Assembly: GCA_025685495.1 (NCBI GenBank) | Contig: JAJNMT010000131.1 | Span: 1,426,001 to 1,490,000, forward strand | Direction of reading: 5' to 3' | From: Huntiella abstrusa | Lineage: Eukaryota; Ascomycota; Sordariomycetes; Microascales; Ceratocystidaceae | Length of the DNA: 64,000 nucleotides | Shown here: in pieces, positions 45,685-58,924 of the stretch | Layout of the letters: each line of letters starts with the position of its first letter | How positions within the stretch are numbered: position 1 is the first letter of the stretch | The notes under the pieces: model-generated | The model's input: only the letters and a program-made list of their open reading frames with translations | Databases searched by the model: none | What the model was told of the DNA's origin: nothing | Position numbers and translations under genes: made by a program

Positions 45685-46690
45685 CTAACACAAATATCTA
45701 CTGTTTAAAGAAGAGTAAAACAAACCGCCAGGATAGGCGCTTGTCCCCGCAAAGTACCGCACATAATCAGCCCCACCATACTTATCACTGCTCACCACCA
45801 AAGCATAAGGTGGTCGGATCACAAGCAGAGGGTAGCCCTCCTTTGTACTGTGTACAACCGGTTTAACCACCAAAGTAACCCATTGTTCACTGATGGTGTA
45901 CATCGAAATGTAGAATTTCTCCCCAGAGTTTTTCAAGAAACTGAATATGTTGAGAGATGATGGCAAGGCAACAGTGAAGGTTTGAATGATGGCGATGAGA
46001 TCATGATTGATAGTCACATGGTCAGTCACAATAAGGAGCAGCTGTCAATCCTACCGGTATTTTTGGTTCAGCGTTTATTGCCGGTTTGGACACTTTGTAA
46101 GATATTGGGTAACTCTCCATTCTAGAAAATTCAATGCTGAACTGACCACCACCGGATTCACTTGACTGATCATTTCTGACAAGGTATGGACTTTCACACT
46201 CACTCTCTTTATTCAGTAATGCTATATCCCTTCGCACGATTATGACCTTTCTATGCAGGGACACAGGAAATACGGCCGTTGTTGTTTCTATCCCTATGGA
46301 CGTGACCAAAACCGTAAACCGCACATGAGTATTACCCAACTGCAGAGATGCAAGGGCTGGAAGATTTAATGGTTTCAATTAAGGGCGCATGTATGTTCTT
46401 TGTTCTGAAGGCAACTTGTTGGTCTGTACAATGGCTCCGTCAGTCTGGCTGTTGAACAAGAGTTTTGTCACTTTGCCATTTCTCAGCTATATCGGCCCTC
46501 TATTATCTGATTTGCCATCAAGTAGACTTGGCTTGAACAAAGGTACTTCTGCACTTTCCTTGAGGCTTCATGTCGCTTCACCGCCTCTGCTCTTACCCAA
46601 TCCAAAGCTAGGGCTAGGGAGTTGATGTGACAACATCAATAACACACGAGCTATGCTGGCCACAGCTGAGGGGCGTGTATTCGCTTGTGT
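45685..46690 (-). pseudogene. Decayed reading frame with three in-frame stops and a frameshift, unknown family
   Basis: Reading the minus strand from about 46690 down in one frame gives coding-like sequence (SIARVLLMLSHQLPSPSFG, SLKESAEVPLFKPSLLDGK, LRNGKVTKLLFNSQTDGAIV, LGNTHVRFTVLVTSIGIETT) broken by TGA (46570-46568), TAG (46489-46487) and TAA (46381-46379). It stays open to about 46022, then continues in another frame (HDLIAIIQTFTVALPSSLNI, KYGGADYVRYFAGTSAYPGG) to a stop at 45685. Each stop is one C-to-T change from CGA, CAG or CAA. The shift near 46025 could be an indel or a lost intron. I do not recognise the family and no start is visible. It is an inferred relic, not a proven former gene. 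Confidence 0.55.
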
Positions 46691-49600
46691 GTATTGAGGC
46701 CAGATCGGTGGTCTAACGGAATGACAGGTCATGCGGGTATAGAGATTGCCTAGTGCTACGTACGTCAGGGAGGTGTTCTGAACAAACAGTCTCTTTGGAT
46801 ACTGAACGAGAGTGTTGACTTCTCTTTGAAGACTTCTTTTATATCGAACCGAAGATAAGATAGAACCGATGTATCCACATGCTAATCACAGACATAGACC
46901 CTGGCCGGGAGTGCTAACCAGTCACGTCAGTTGCGAGACTTTCGTTCCGACATGACCCCACCTCACTAAGAGACATCTTCCCAGGGAGATCTTCACATTC
47001 CTCAGACATCACGAATCCTTCACTGCGCCAGAAAAGAAAGAAGATGTTGTGTGTTTGGGACTACCCAGACATTTTTTGTCCAATAGCTTCCAGATGAACA
47101 AAGAACCCGTCGCATGGCATGAAAATAACTACTCCATGGGTGTTCACGAAACTCGACTCTCGATGTTTTGAATCCGAGACTTGTCCTGTATGACTGAACA
47201 GGGCTTCAGTTCATAGAGAAGTTGCATAGTTGACACCACCCACCCACACGTGCGCTTAAACCCCCCAATACTGAATTCGCTAACCAAAGGTCTACAGATT
47301 CTGCATGTCGTTATGGGCAGTGAGATGGTCAGACATTTCAAGATCTACTTTGACATCTATTCCTTCCGTATCCTTCCATTTCAATGTCAACTCCTTCGCT
47401 TGCACCGCTGAGACATTTGAATCTTTGTCCATTGAAGCTCCGATGCCCGATCCGAGTCTCTATGACACTGCGTTCTTGAGTATTGGCCCTTTGGCCGCTT
47501 CCACCCCTGTGGCTGGCGCCCGAAAGCGTCAGGGCCTATCCCCAGCGCCTTCTCTCCCTCCAATGGGATGACCACCTGCATTCCAATTGAGACCTACCAT
47601 CACAAACACACACACACTTCTAGACCCTCTTCTTGGTGGGGCTCTCTGGGCAAATAGGGAAGGTTGATGAGGAGGTTGGGTTCATTTACTGTTGCGCAAT
47701 GGCCGTTTGCAGAAGCGGGTTTTGTGGGCCGTCAAACCGTGGGGTGGACGGAGGGCTAGAGAGGGAGGACCAATTTGTGAGGATGGAGGGTAACTAAGCT
47801 GCGTGGTGGTGTGTGTTCTACTGGTACAGCATGCATATGATAACGTGACTGCAGTATGGGGTGCCAACCGGAGCTAGTTGTTGGGTCCGAGTCGGGCCGG
47901 TATAGCGTGGGGCGGTTGTTGGGAATCTAATGGGTGGGTAGAACAGGACCACCTCACACCGTTCAGCAGTAAGGCAACTTGAGTCGAGAGCCGTTTGCCT
48001 GAAATGCACTATATGCAGACACCAGAGGAACTGTTCAAGAAGACAGACACGAACTGTCTGTTTCTTTCTAGTGTCAGATGTGGCAACTGACCAAAGGTTT
48101 CTGGTCCATGGTCGCCAGGTCCAATGCTCTGTAGCCAAAACCCTTACCCCGACAGTGCTATGTACTGCGTCAATGTCTTTGTGCCCCCGGTAAAGCTGTC
48201 ATTGAGATTACTGTATAAAGGGCGTTACTCCGTCTATACCCGCTGGATTGGCGGTTGTCTCGTAATCAAGGTGTGGCCCCATTCCCGTCCGCATGCTCAG
48301 CTACCTGTAACCTACACTCAGCGCAACAAACAAGAACACGCCATATGCCGCGGACTACAAACAACTCTGCACGGTAAAATATGCGACATCCGTTGTTGAA
48401 GTCCGATGGGCCGTTAATTCGGGCTCAGAAGGACTTGGACCGTTTGGTGTTTCCTCGGGAATCTGTTTGTGGCCTGTCAAAGTAAACTTTTCACCCCATT
48501 TCTTTGGAGATTTCAGTTGTGTAGTCACCCTTATGCATAGCTGCCAAATCGGCATTAAGTGACAAAGGAAGAAAGCGTGCAGATAAATTCCGATGGTGCA
48601 TACATGGGCGGAGTTGATTTGCTGCAGCCCGATGGAATCCACTCACCGCCTCTGATTAACACATCACTGCTATATTAGGGGTGCAGTGTGTGTGATGGAT
48701 AGACTATGGTTGTGATATGAGCTGTTGTTCTGATACGTCGGACAAAATTGGGCGTTGGGGTGGGACATGCACAATATGCTAGCATACTGTGGCGGATCTT
48801 CTGAGGCGAGACTTGATGACGTGCCGTCTTTGAAGTATGGCTCGCAATGCTCGGTACGGCAATAGAAACTCGACATAAGAGTACCTCGGCTGATTTATCC
48901 CCGCCATGAAATCCAATCATTCTTATTCATCCACTATGAATTCTCCGTTTGTTGCATAACTATGTTCATCGTCTTCTTTGTACACAATCTGTCGCGTAAC
49001 ACAAGATGATCCGTGTTCCCTTGACCCCGCCAGGCCAAATACGTTTGTATATCCGTCTACCCATGTACAACAACCTTTACTTACATAGTAATTCTATCTT
49101 TCTAGTCCACTAATCTATACCTGCACGCTACGATGCGTCTAAATTCAAACCAACCACACACAACGGCCCAAATCCCAAGCCGACTTTGACGCCGCTTTCC
49201 TGCCAGCCCTCGTCTCACTCATGGCCCCCTCTCCGCAAGCCCCGGCGGCCGGAAAACCGAGACACCCCTCCTTCCCAGCCCAGCAAACGGCCTAAAGTAG
49301 GCAAAGATTTCTGTATATCACGAGAAAAAAACACCAGACAAATATCCATGTAACCAAAAACCCTGGAAATGACCGGGCCCTGGAAAACGCCGCAAAAAGC
49401 CTCCTCAACCCAACAAGCGAGGGCTGCAGCCAGCCGGACGTCATCTTGATTACAAGGGACAAGGTGGCGGCAGGACAGACGGGCTGGATTACATGTGAGT
49501 GGGGTTATAGACACGCGGTGGGAGTCGTATCCTGGTGGCAATCTGATGTAATAGATGGTGGCGGCGAATTGGAAATCATGTATACCTTTTGTTTCCTTTG

Positions 49601-52600
49601 AAGCCCGAGTTGTGGAGTTGGGATTTCTGGTGCGTGGCTTTCCTGGGCTCGTGCTTTTGCCGCAGTGTGGGTAGCATTGCATACTTTCGGTGGTAGAACC
49701 CGTAAATTGTTCACACTTTGCAACCGCTATATGTAGCCCAGCGTTCTCTCTCCATATTCACCTTTTGGCTCCCCCCACTTTCGCTGTACACTCCACTGGG
49801 AGTAGGTCTCAGACGGGTGCTCCGTTCCATGTCCAGTAGCCCGTTCCTGTCCTTCATGGCTTGGCAGTGCTTTACAACTTTCCCCACCACACTGTCTACT
49901 GTCTTTTGTACCTGCTCCTAATTGTACACAGGCAAGACCTGCTTCACATATCTTGTCTTCACTGTGTCATTGTATAGAATCACAATTCACTAGTCGTTAC
50001 GAAGATGTGCCAGATGATATTCTTGGGTCAACGTGTTCGCCACTGTCTTCCTGTTCCGTACTACAACGTGTTTCGTGGTTCTATTTACCGAGTTCGAATG
50101 CCAACAATGAGGTCTCTTCCACATCGTACGTGACACAAAGGGCTCCGCCTTCCTTCATCGGCAAAATGTATTCTCTTAGACTCCAACACATGTAACTGTA
50201 GGCAAGCGAAGAGGGCGTGGGATGTGGCAATTAGCCACGTTAGTCAAGGGGCAGGTCACTTTTCCAGGTCGCCCACCAGCTGCTTTATCGTCTGGCCGTG
50301 GCGCCTACCGTCTCGCGATTTCTCTTCTTTGGTCTCTGCAGCTATAAGGAGTCAATGTAGGAGTTATCCTGGGGAGTGGGTCGGGGGGGCTTTGTACCAC
50401 CGGGACGCCGACTCGAGCCCTGTTCCAGGGTGGCCGTTCTGGTTTGAGACTATACTGGCGTGTGCGCTATGTAGTGCTATTCAAAGAAGAGACATCTTCT
50501 GAGACCGCAGGATGTAACCTTTTGAGCCCTCTTAGGCCTTGGGCGTTCCGATATGTGCGGTCAGAGAATGCCAACACTATTAGGGATTTTTGTAAGGCAC
50601 TATATACTTGCCCGGACGGTCCCCCGGGGACCACATGGAACTTCTGTTGTCCGTCCCGTCACTTACTTTCCAAGGTACCTCTGCGTGAACGACACCGTCA
50701 TCATCTTTATGCATGTAGCCACCTTCAAAGGTGGGGTGTAGTAGTCTTAACCCGGCCCCCATGCATTACTCACAGAGATCTTCCTTGTCTAATACCCAGC
50801 CATCTCGCGTCTTCACATGATAGCTGCATCTTACGTTGCGTCAGGGACTGAGCGCCCCTTCATTATACCCCCAACAGTTACCCAAAGCGGGGGGTTCTCA
50901 TGCAGTCACCCGCTTCTCCCGTCCTCTCACTCACATGTTAGTTAATCACTTGGGCTAGAGGATGTCTTCTAGTTGGCATCTAGAAGTTGTCTCTGTTGAC
51001 TCATCTGCAAACATGCGGTGAGGTCTGTGGGCTGACGTATCAAGCTATCAGATGGACCCCAATTTCCTATTTTTTCTCCAGGAACTCACACTCCGAGATG
51101 GCGTTCGAACCAAGCCATCTTCTCCACAATCCCCACTACCAGCCAAAGGACTTCATCGCAGACCGCTTCTTCGAATCTGGTAAGGATTGTCCGCCAGAAA
51201 GCAGATTCGGATGAATTCTGGCGGCCCCGCCTCGTTTATTGTGCACACCAAGGATGTGGCGGCAAATAAAAGCAGCAACAGCAGGTGGAATCACTCAGCC
51301 TGCGTTGGCAAGTAGCGTCCTGGCATTCGTCCAACCACGTACGGCGTGAAATATTGGGGACACAAAGCTTGGATTCTAGACAAACCTGCCTCAATGATTT
51401 GAGACGGTGAAGCCGAAAGTGACAAAGCGTTTGTGTCATGGCCAGAGTCTTTCCTACTGTGGCGCGGGGTAGAACGGCGCCGATGCGGCGTGCTTGACGG
51501 CGGCATAGGGGTGTACTGTGCTGATTTGTGTGGATCTGTGGACGGTGATGGAAGGAACTAGAGTACGCCAGAAACACTGCGACAGAGGGTTACCATATTT
51601 CTACTACGTGCCAACCATTGTTTAGACGGAAGTCGGCAACACCATGTGTACTCTGTATTTGGTAAGGCTCGTCGTGGATGCTGATTATGAAGTACGTATA
51701 GATCCCCTGGTGTATAGCGGGTCGGCTTTGGAGAGTTTCGTATCTGGATTTGCGGGGAGAATGATACATGGCTTCCATTATGTTCTTTTTCAGCTGTAAT
51801 AAGTTGGGACATCCTATTGATATTTCTGCTGAGCTTGCGTCGATACTGTAATATCACCCACATACCACCACACACATCACTCTGGCACGCGCAGCGGTTG
51901 TGGAACTTATCCCCTATTTATCACATAACCCAATTTGTCAACTATATGTGTGTATGTAATTATGATTGGTTATTCTCACCGTAGCCCTCATATCTATCCG
52001 GACCATTCACAACTTGTGAATCTCCGGGCATTACTCTCACCCATTGACTGTCCAGGACCGCATCTCAGTGGCCATGATCGTATGTGTAGACAAACGGCCT
52101 CTGAAACTAGCATGTAACACCCTTGGTGTCTCGTGTTCTTTCCGCTCTAGTGTGAAAACTTCCGCGGCCATTGAATTAATGGTGGAGGCCGAGCTGATAT
52201 GACAGGCGAAAGGGCTCCAGATGGCAAATTACAACGAGACACTGACGTTCGGATAATTTCAACTGGCTGTCACGACGGTAAGGCCGTACATCCAAACTAT
52301 GTGACTCTGGTATTTTTGTCACCAAAATGTGACGGGTTACTGAAGTGTCGGTAACGCCGCTGAGGATTTCCCTTTCGGGCCATTGATGGTACCGCCAATA
52401 TGTAGTGGGGGTATCATGGGTATGAAATGTGATTATCAAAGTATGTTATTCATTAGTACTGGTCCAAAAGCAATAGAACGAGAGGGGTCTCTCACCGGTT
52501 CGCACTTTGAAAGTGTGGTTGATGTTGCTACTATAGGATGCATACACTGATAGTGCTGCCTGGTATTCTCATGTCTTCTGCCCTGTAGTTTGGCTCACAC

Positions 52601-55600
52601 AATTGTTCGGTTCGGTCCTTTTCTCACCATAGTGTCCGTACAATGCTAAAACCCTAAGCAAATATGGAACACTATCCTGCCGTTTACCGGATGTATGTAT
52701 GGTGGGGTTGACTAGGTCCGTAAGTCTAGTAGCACTATTACTACCCTTGGTCAGGTACGTGCTGGCGCTATCATCTTACACTCCTTAATTCGACGCTGTA
52801 CTCCGGAACGCCCTTATCAAACATCTACCGGCCTTATTTGCAACACATTGATTATCACGTTCATGTATTCCCTAGAATTATGTCTAGCGGTGAGCTGCCC
52901 GACAGTCACATGTTACATAACCACATTTTCACAACTGGTGATGACCGGTAAGCTGCAAGTTTGTGGTACCAGCTCACAAACATGTCGCCCTTGTACTATA
53001 TAGAAAGGTGATTATCCCACCTCAGCTCTGTTCATTGTTAGAGAGTTGATATAGTACCATGGTTGTGATAAGGTCCTACAAAGTTGAACCCCGTTGCCTT
53101 TGTCTGCATGACATCAAGTGGGATGTTCTAAAGTGGTTGAAGGCCAGTTATTGTAGTCGTCAGATATTCCTAAGGCCGAGCATCCGATATGCATTCGCGC
53201 CTAGAGTGCATCTACTGTGTGCCCATCCATCATGCACAGGACCTGTGTCGGGTGTCATGTGGGATGCCCAATGAGGCCAAGAATTTCTAGCGTCTAAGCT
53301 TACTTTTGCTATGACGATCCTATCGGTCACATCCGAGCACTGGTATGCCAATGTGACTAAACGTGGTGGTTGTTTGCATCACTCAAGTCTGCTACATGAT
53401 ATGTCACTTGCGAGAACTGATGGCCGAATGACTGTTGTAGGATATATAATAATATATGTCAGTAGCCTAGCTCAATGACGCATAGCACTCCGTATTGGCG
53501 ACAGTGATTCCGAGCGGTCGGGGTTGCTATCTCTTCTGGTCACGGTCAACTATCTACGTAGACAGAGGGGGACATGAGCTCTCGGAAGCTAGTGAAAATA
53601 TACGGGTAAAACGTCATCTACTAGCCATGCCGATATGTTGAGCTATTGTGGCAATTGATGTTGTTAGCTAGGAGCATCATTAGTTCCAAAACATGTACAG
53701 AGTAGGCATCATACTGAGCACGTCGTTTTATGGTTTATACTGGAGACTTGATGGGCCTATGTTGTCGAGCGATATTACCATGACGGAGCTCATATTGTAC
53801 ACGAAAGAATCATTGTGGGGGTACCAAAATACAGACCAATAATCTAGCCGCTCTCCTTATGTATACCGATTGCGATTAGCTAACCACCTTGTTCAACAAT
53901 ATAACCATCATTTTCTTGGCAGATCAGTTCGCGACATGACACTGGACAAATAGTCATTCCCCATCAGCGGTCAATGTCATCCGGTATCCACAGTCCAATG
54001 TCAAAGGCATTTTTTCTGTTCATCAACCGTCGACATCACTCTGGGGGTTCGTGCGTAATGTTTGCTCATCTCTGGCCTATGTCGTCATAGCTTGACATCC
54101 CGTGATCGTATACCGTCTGAGCTTTGCTTGTGCTCTTGTTCAACGCAAACAACAAACTATATCAACTTCGTCCACGTCATCTTTAAATGAGACGATTTGA
54201 CGTACACTCTGGCAAACAAGTAACCCAGATGCTGAAACTGTCGTTGTTCCCTGGTGCGTACATTGCTATGTCAACGTGTCATGGGCACCGATGTTTAGTG
54301 TAGCTATCTCACGAGTTTTATATGTTGTCGAGCTCCTCATCAAGAGGCTCGTGTTAAAGAAAGCGCAGGCTAGAACTCTAAACTTTCAGAGTTCGTAGCT
54401 TCCTCTCTACTAAGATTCCAACCTAGAAGGTTCGGCTAATGAGCTAGTTTTTCAGTCTTCTCGGGGTTCTCACAATGCTCTCACAAGATCCACGGCGTCT
54501 CATCATAGCTAAAGAATGCATGTACATGCGATTAGAGGGTGTTCCAACGCAGGTATCATATTCTAGTTGTAGCGAAGACAACGTCTTGACTCGTGTAACT
54601 ACTTCTGCCATCAGTGTTACATTTTGTTCTTGTGCAACTATATCTGTAGCTACATCTTCACCGTTATACACCGAGCTAAGTATTATCGTGCATAGTAACT
54701 CAGTTCATCTCTAAACTAACCACAAACAAGGAAATATGGATATACTTGAGACACTATTTCTAGGAGCTTCAAGATTTGATGATCTAAGAAAAAGTTGGTG
54801 GGGCCGAGTGCTACTTGACGTCTGGGAATTTCTGTGCGTATCATTTGAGGAACGTTCTTCAGACTGACCCGTTAACCCTAGCATTGACCATGCTATAATA
54901 ACTCATCGGGAAGAGCTTCTCACGGGAATGCCAAATTATTCAGCATTTTATTGTGTATTTCTATAGTCCTTAAGGCAAGTTCGTATGTAAGACCTTCAAT
55001 CAACCCGAGATAGACAGTGTCATCGGACGGCTCATTGTTCTAGGGTTACATTGCATGGGAACCCTACACTCATCGGCAAACTTCCGCATGGTGCCGGTCT
55101 CATGGGTTGATATTGCTGGGGACAGACGTCCGAGGTTCGGCCGCCCCCTCAAACATACATATAAACACCGGGTCCCCAAACTTTATACATTTAAAAGCTA
55201 TTTATTCTATGGGTTTATGTCCATCGTTCAATGGCGACTCAACCTCGAGACTGCAGAGAATCTACTGGTTTTTTAACTTGAGATAACAAATAGAACTACC
55301 GGCAAATGCATATTGTACAAGAAACAGTATGTCAGCCGACGAAACGATAGGAAGCATACGGAACATTCCAAAGCTCAAGAGATAGATTGCCGAGCATAAA
55401 ATCAACCAGGGAGGCCAATCAATACACATCCTGATTTTGTCTCCCTTACGATGTGAATGCTTGGCAGTTATTGCAGGTCAGCAAGCAAACTACATTACCG
55501 GCATCTTATCCGAAAAGTGCCAAGGAATAGTCCTAGACAACCTAGTTCAGTTTCACGCTCGGGAATACTTGGTAATGTGCTTGCAATACTCAAGATCACA

Positions 55601-57331
55601 ACTGTAAGTACCGCATTGATAGGGTACACCAAAGCCTCATGACAGCAAAAAAAAAAACACTGTTGGCAAGTGTAACAGTGACGCAATATTCGTCCCGAGT
55701 GCCAAATGAGATCTGCAGTGTTAAAAAAACTAGCTGTCCATCTAGAAGATAGCTAGAACCTAGAAGGACTGAACCATGATCTTAGCGGCCAGCCTCTAGG
55801 CCAATCTAAACCTAAAAAAAGCGGATCATCCACACCACTGTACTGTTAGCTCAGGCATTCCACAAGTTTTGAACCAGGGTGCGAAATCCATCACCTTGAG
55901 CTCGGGTCGACCGGGCGTCCAAGAGTTTGCATTCGGACAAAATATTCGAACTTTGCGACATTGGTTTATGTCTTTAAAGTGTCAGTCTTCGGATTCGTGC
56001 CACAGGCTGTCAATTTGATGTTCCGATTGACAAAGACATGTTCAAAACCGGAGAATTGAATAATTGCTCAGGCCGAAGTGGGTGGCAATATACAATACTT
56101 ATCAACGTCGATCTATCAATATTGAGTGGATGCTTACGACCATAATTTGCGTCCGTACATATGAATTTTGTGGCTTCATTTGTTGCGTGTAGAAACTAAT
56201 CCGAACCACCTTGCATACGAGGTCCACCAGTCCAATTTGTACTAACCAGCCACACAGGCAATACGACAACTTAATCTATGCCCAGCCAACGTGGCGACCT
56301 CAGTCAGCTTGATAAAAAGCAAGATGTTTTTAGAACTTCCTGACCTAACAGTAAACTAATCATGAAATTGATTGTGCCGACAGTCGATCCGCCCTTTGCT
56401 GGACTATCCGGCCAATAGTGAGGTCATGGAGTAGGTCGTATCGCACACCTCAAGTGTTGCTGTTGTTGTATCACTGGGCCCATCAATTCTCAATCCATCC
56501 ACTAACTTAATTATGCTTGGTTATTCTTTGTTGATTAGCTGCAGCTGCTGACACTAAAGTAGTAGTCGGGTCCCACTCAAAGGGGGCACTTAGTCGCTTC
56601 CCGACGGTGGCTCGCTTCGGGTGCTGACCGCTTTCGTGGACGGTTACGGCTTGGCTTGATCTTGGCCCTGCATCTGGAGCTATGAATGTACATATATCTT
56701 TCCACTGAGACACCGTCTGACGATACGACGATACGCTTATCTTTTCTATACATTGGCCGACATAGGGAGGGTCAATGTCGTCATTGCAATGGGTTGAACA
56801 GGCGCTATTTCCACAGAGTCCCCGGTGTGCTGACCACCTGTTGGCTCTAGTTAGCATAGCGGAATGTGCCTTGGAACCCCGTAAGACCCCCTGACGGCCT
56901 GGCTGAAATGCAGGGTATTGCATGCATGGCATGAGAAGGAATCCCTGAATGGTAAAAAAGAATAATGGTTAAGCACTTTGACCAATAACTATATGAAGTG
57001 ACCTTCATCCCGCGTGAAGTGACTGATTCTTATTTTAGGTTTGCACTTGAGAGAAATCCATACATATCACGAGTTTTTGCATTTTCATATCCATTCTTTA
57101 CCTTAATATACATACTTGGCATACTGCTCGCTACTATTGCGTCACACTCTTTTAACACATCTCTAATCTCTGTCCCGTATCTGTGGAGGCATTTTGGATG
57201 CTATAATGTGAGATGCTCCCGGTGAATACGAGACATAACACGTACTCTAAACTGACATTTAGATAGACAAATTCGAAAACTAGAACAACCCACAGCCCAA
57301 TTTGTTATTCCAAAACCCACACAACACTAAA
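46691..57331. other. Gene-poor region, no gene accepted
   Basis: About 10.6 kb with many short open frames and no recognisable protein, tRNA or intact repeat. The longest frame in the right half (minus, 56932-56507) has no family-like sequence. The last part holds the promoter of the GH128 gene. Confidence 0.45.
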
Positions 57332-58354
57332 ATGCGTCGCGCGGCACTACAATTAGCCGCCATGGGCGGTCTCGCTATGGCTATCACCGAAAGCACATCT
57401 GAGAAGAGAGGATTGGTTTTCGTACCAAATAACACGTATCCGGAGGATAACAAGATCTGGGTGCAAGAGGGAAGCGATCTCACCTGGTACTACAACTACG
57501 GGTCCACGCCATCAGTCGCCTATAACAGCCTTTCCCAAGCAAGCTTTGAATTTGTGCCGATGATGTGGGGTATTAATTCCAGTGATGTCAACTCCACCGA
57601 ATTCTATGACGACGTCAAATCTCTTATCGACGACAGAGGTTACAACATTACTCACGTCCTTGCATATAACGAGCCCGATGGTACTGCGGCGAATGGCGGG
57701 AGCAATATTAGTCCCGAGGCTGCAGCGTGGGGGTGGGTAGCAAACATGGTTCCACTACAAGAGCTGGGTGTCCAAGTTGGATTACCTGCATGCACAGGCG
57801 CATCGTACGGTTTGAACTGGACACAGCAGTTTTTGGCAAACTGCTCAGAGATTCTGAGCAACAGCACACATACCAACGAGTGCACCTTTGACTTTTTACC
57901 AGTGCACTGGTACGATAACTTCGCTGGGCTTCAAAGCCATATTGAGGAGAGATTATCTTAGTATGTTCCTTCTCTCCGTCCTGACCTCTACCGAACCACA
58001 TCGCTAACAACTAACAGCTGGCCTAACACGACTATCTGGGTTACCGAGTTTGCCTATGCTTGGCAGGACCTGGCAACGACTCAAGACTTTTATGAGGAAG
58101 CTATCGCCTGGTTAGACTCTCATGACAGCGTAGATCGTTACTCGTACTTTGGTTCCTTCAGATCAGACAACAGCAATGTTGGACCAAACAATGCGTTCTT
58201 GAACAAGGCTGGAAAACTCACGGATATCGGATCTGTGTATCTGGGCGGATCTTCGACCAACGTCAGCCCGACAAGTAGCGCTCTGCAGACGAGACCAGTA
58301 AACCAGATGCTTCTGCTAACCGTTGCTGGCGCGGTGGCTACCATTCTCATGTAA
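57332..58354 (+). CDS. GH128-type (Asl1-like) endo-beta-1,3-glucanase, probable GPI anchor
   Basis: Exons are 57332-57960 and 58018-58354 (57-nt intron, GTATGT donor, AACAG acceptor, Tyr codon split TA|C), 321 aa. The first ATG (AAAATGCGTCGC) gives a cleavable-looking signal MRRAALQLAAMGGLAMA. The Asl1-like glycosyl hydrolase domain runs from KRGLVFVPN to about 270; LAYNEPDGT holds the likely acid/base Glu114 and WVTEFAYAW the likely nucleophile Glu220. Eight or so NxS/T sites are present. The C-terminus is Ser/Thr-rich followed by a hydrophobic NQMLLLTVAGAVATILM, typical of a GPI-addition signal, so the enzyme should sit on the wall or membrane and act on beta-1,3-glucan. From base 57669 on it lies inside the left palindrome arm. 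Confidence 0.9.
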
Positions 58355-58826
58355 TCAACGGTATATATGGAGAACAAAAAAAAAGAAGGCGGACATCAAT
58401 TGTCGAATCTGTCTGGAACCCAGCCCAGATATTATGTAAATGACCACCATCCTCAAATCAAGATTATCACTATAGAAACCCCTCCTAGACAATTCACAAA
58501 TTAAAATCCCTGACTACAGCCATTGGGTATATTGTCACACCACATATGCACAATTTACGTTCCGTGTGATCACATTTCGAGATTCTTTGTGCGGTCTGTG
58601 TGAAATGTGGTATTTTGATGACGTCAGTGTGACCATTCATTGTTGTTATGGTTTCAGCGAACGTCTACCTGACAAGCGTGGACTAGCAATACAACGACGG
58701 TGCGGACAAAAAAGAAGCCTTGAATGACGTCGTCGTCCGAAAAAAACCTTTGGGTTTAGTCATTCAACCCTTGTAATTTCTCACTTGCTTAATAAGCAGC
58801 TATAAGCTCACCCAACCCATACACAA
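58355..58826. other. Intergenic between GH128 and tRNA-Arg(CCG)
   Basis: No gene seen. It contains the GH128 3' region and the tRNA 5' flank. The same sequence is present inverted at 62843-63314. Confidence 0.5.
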
Positions 58827-58911
58827 GGCTGAGTGGCGCAATGGTAGCGCGTTGTCTTCCGGTTGTTCTCCAGCTTGGCAAAGGCTCAGGGTTCGAGTCC
58901 CTGCTTGGTCG
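58827..58911 (+). tRNA. tRNA-Arg (anticodon CCG) with 13-nt intron
   Basis: 85 nt including an intron. The acceptor stem is GGCTGAG/CTTGGTC (three G-U pairs); the A box is TGGCGCAATGG, and the T arm is CAGGG-TTCGAGT-CCCTG. The anticodon stem TTGTC/GGCAA encloses TTCCGG, then the intron TTGTTCTCCAGCT at the canonical position after base 37, then T. The anticodon CCG reads CGG. A T5 terminator follows at 58920-58924. Without the intron the gene is 72 nt. The acceptor stem is weak, so function is likely but not certain. Confidence 0.85.
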
Positions 58912-58919
58912 CACATTTC

Positions 58920-58924
58920 TTTTT
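58920..58924 (+). terminator. Pol III T-run terminator of tRNA-Arg(CCG)
   Basis: Five T residues begin 9 nt after the discriminator base. Confidence 0.6.
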
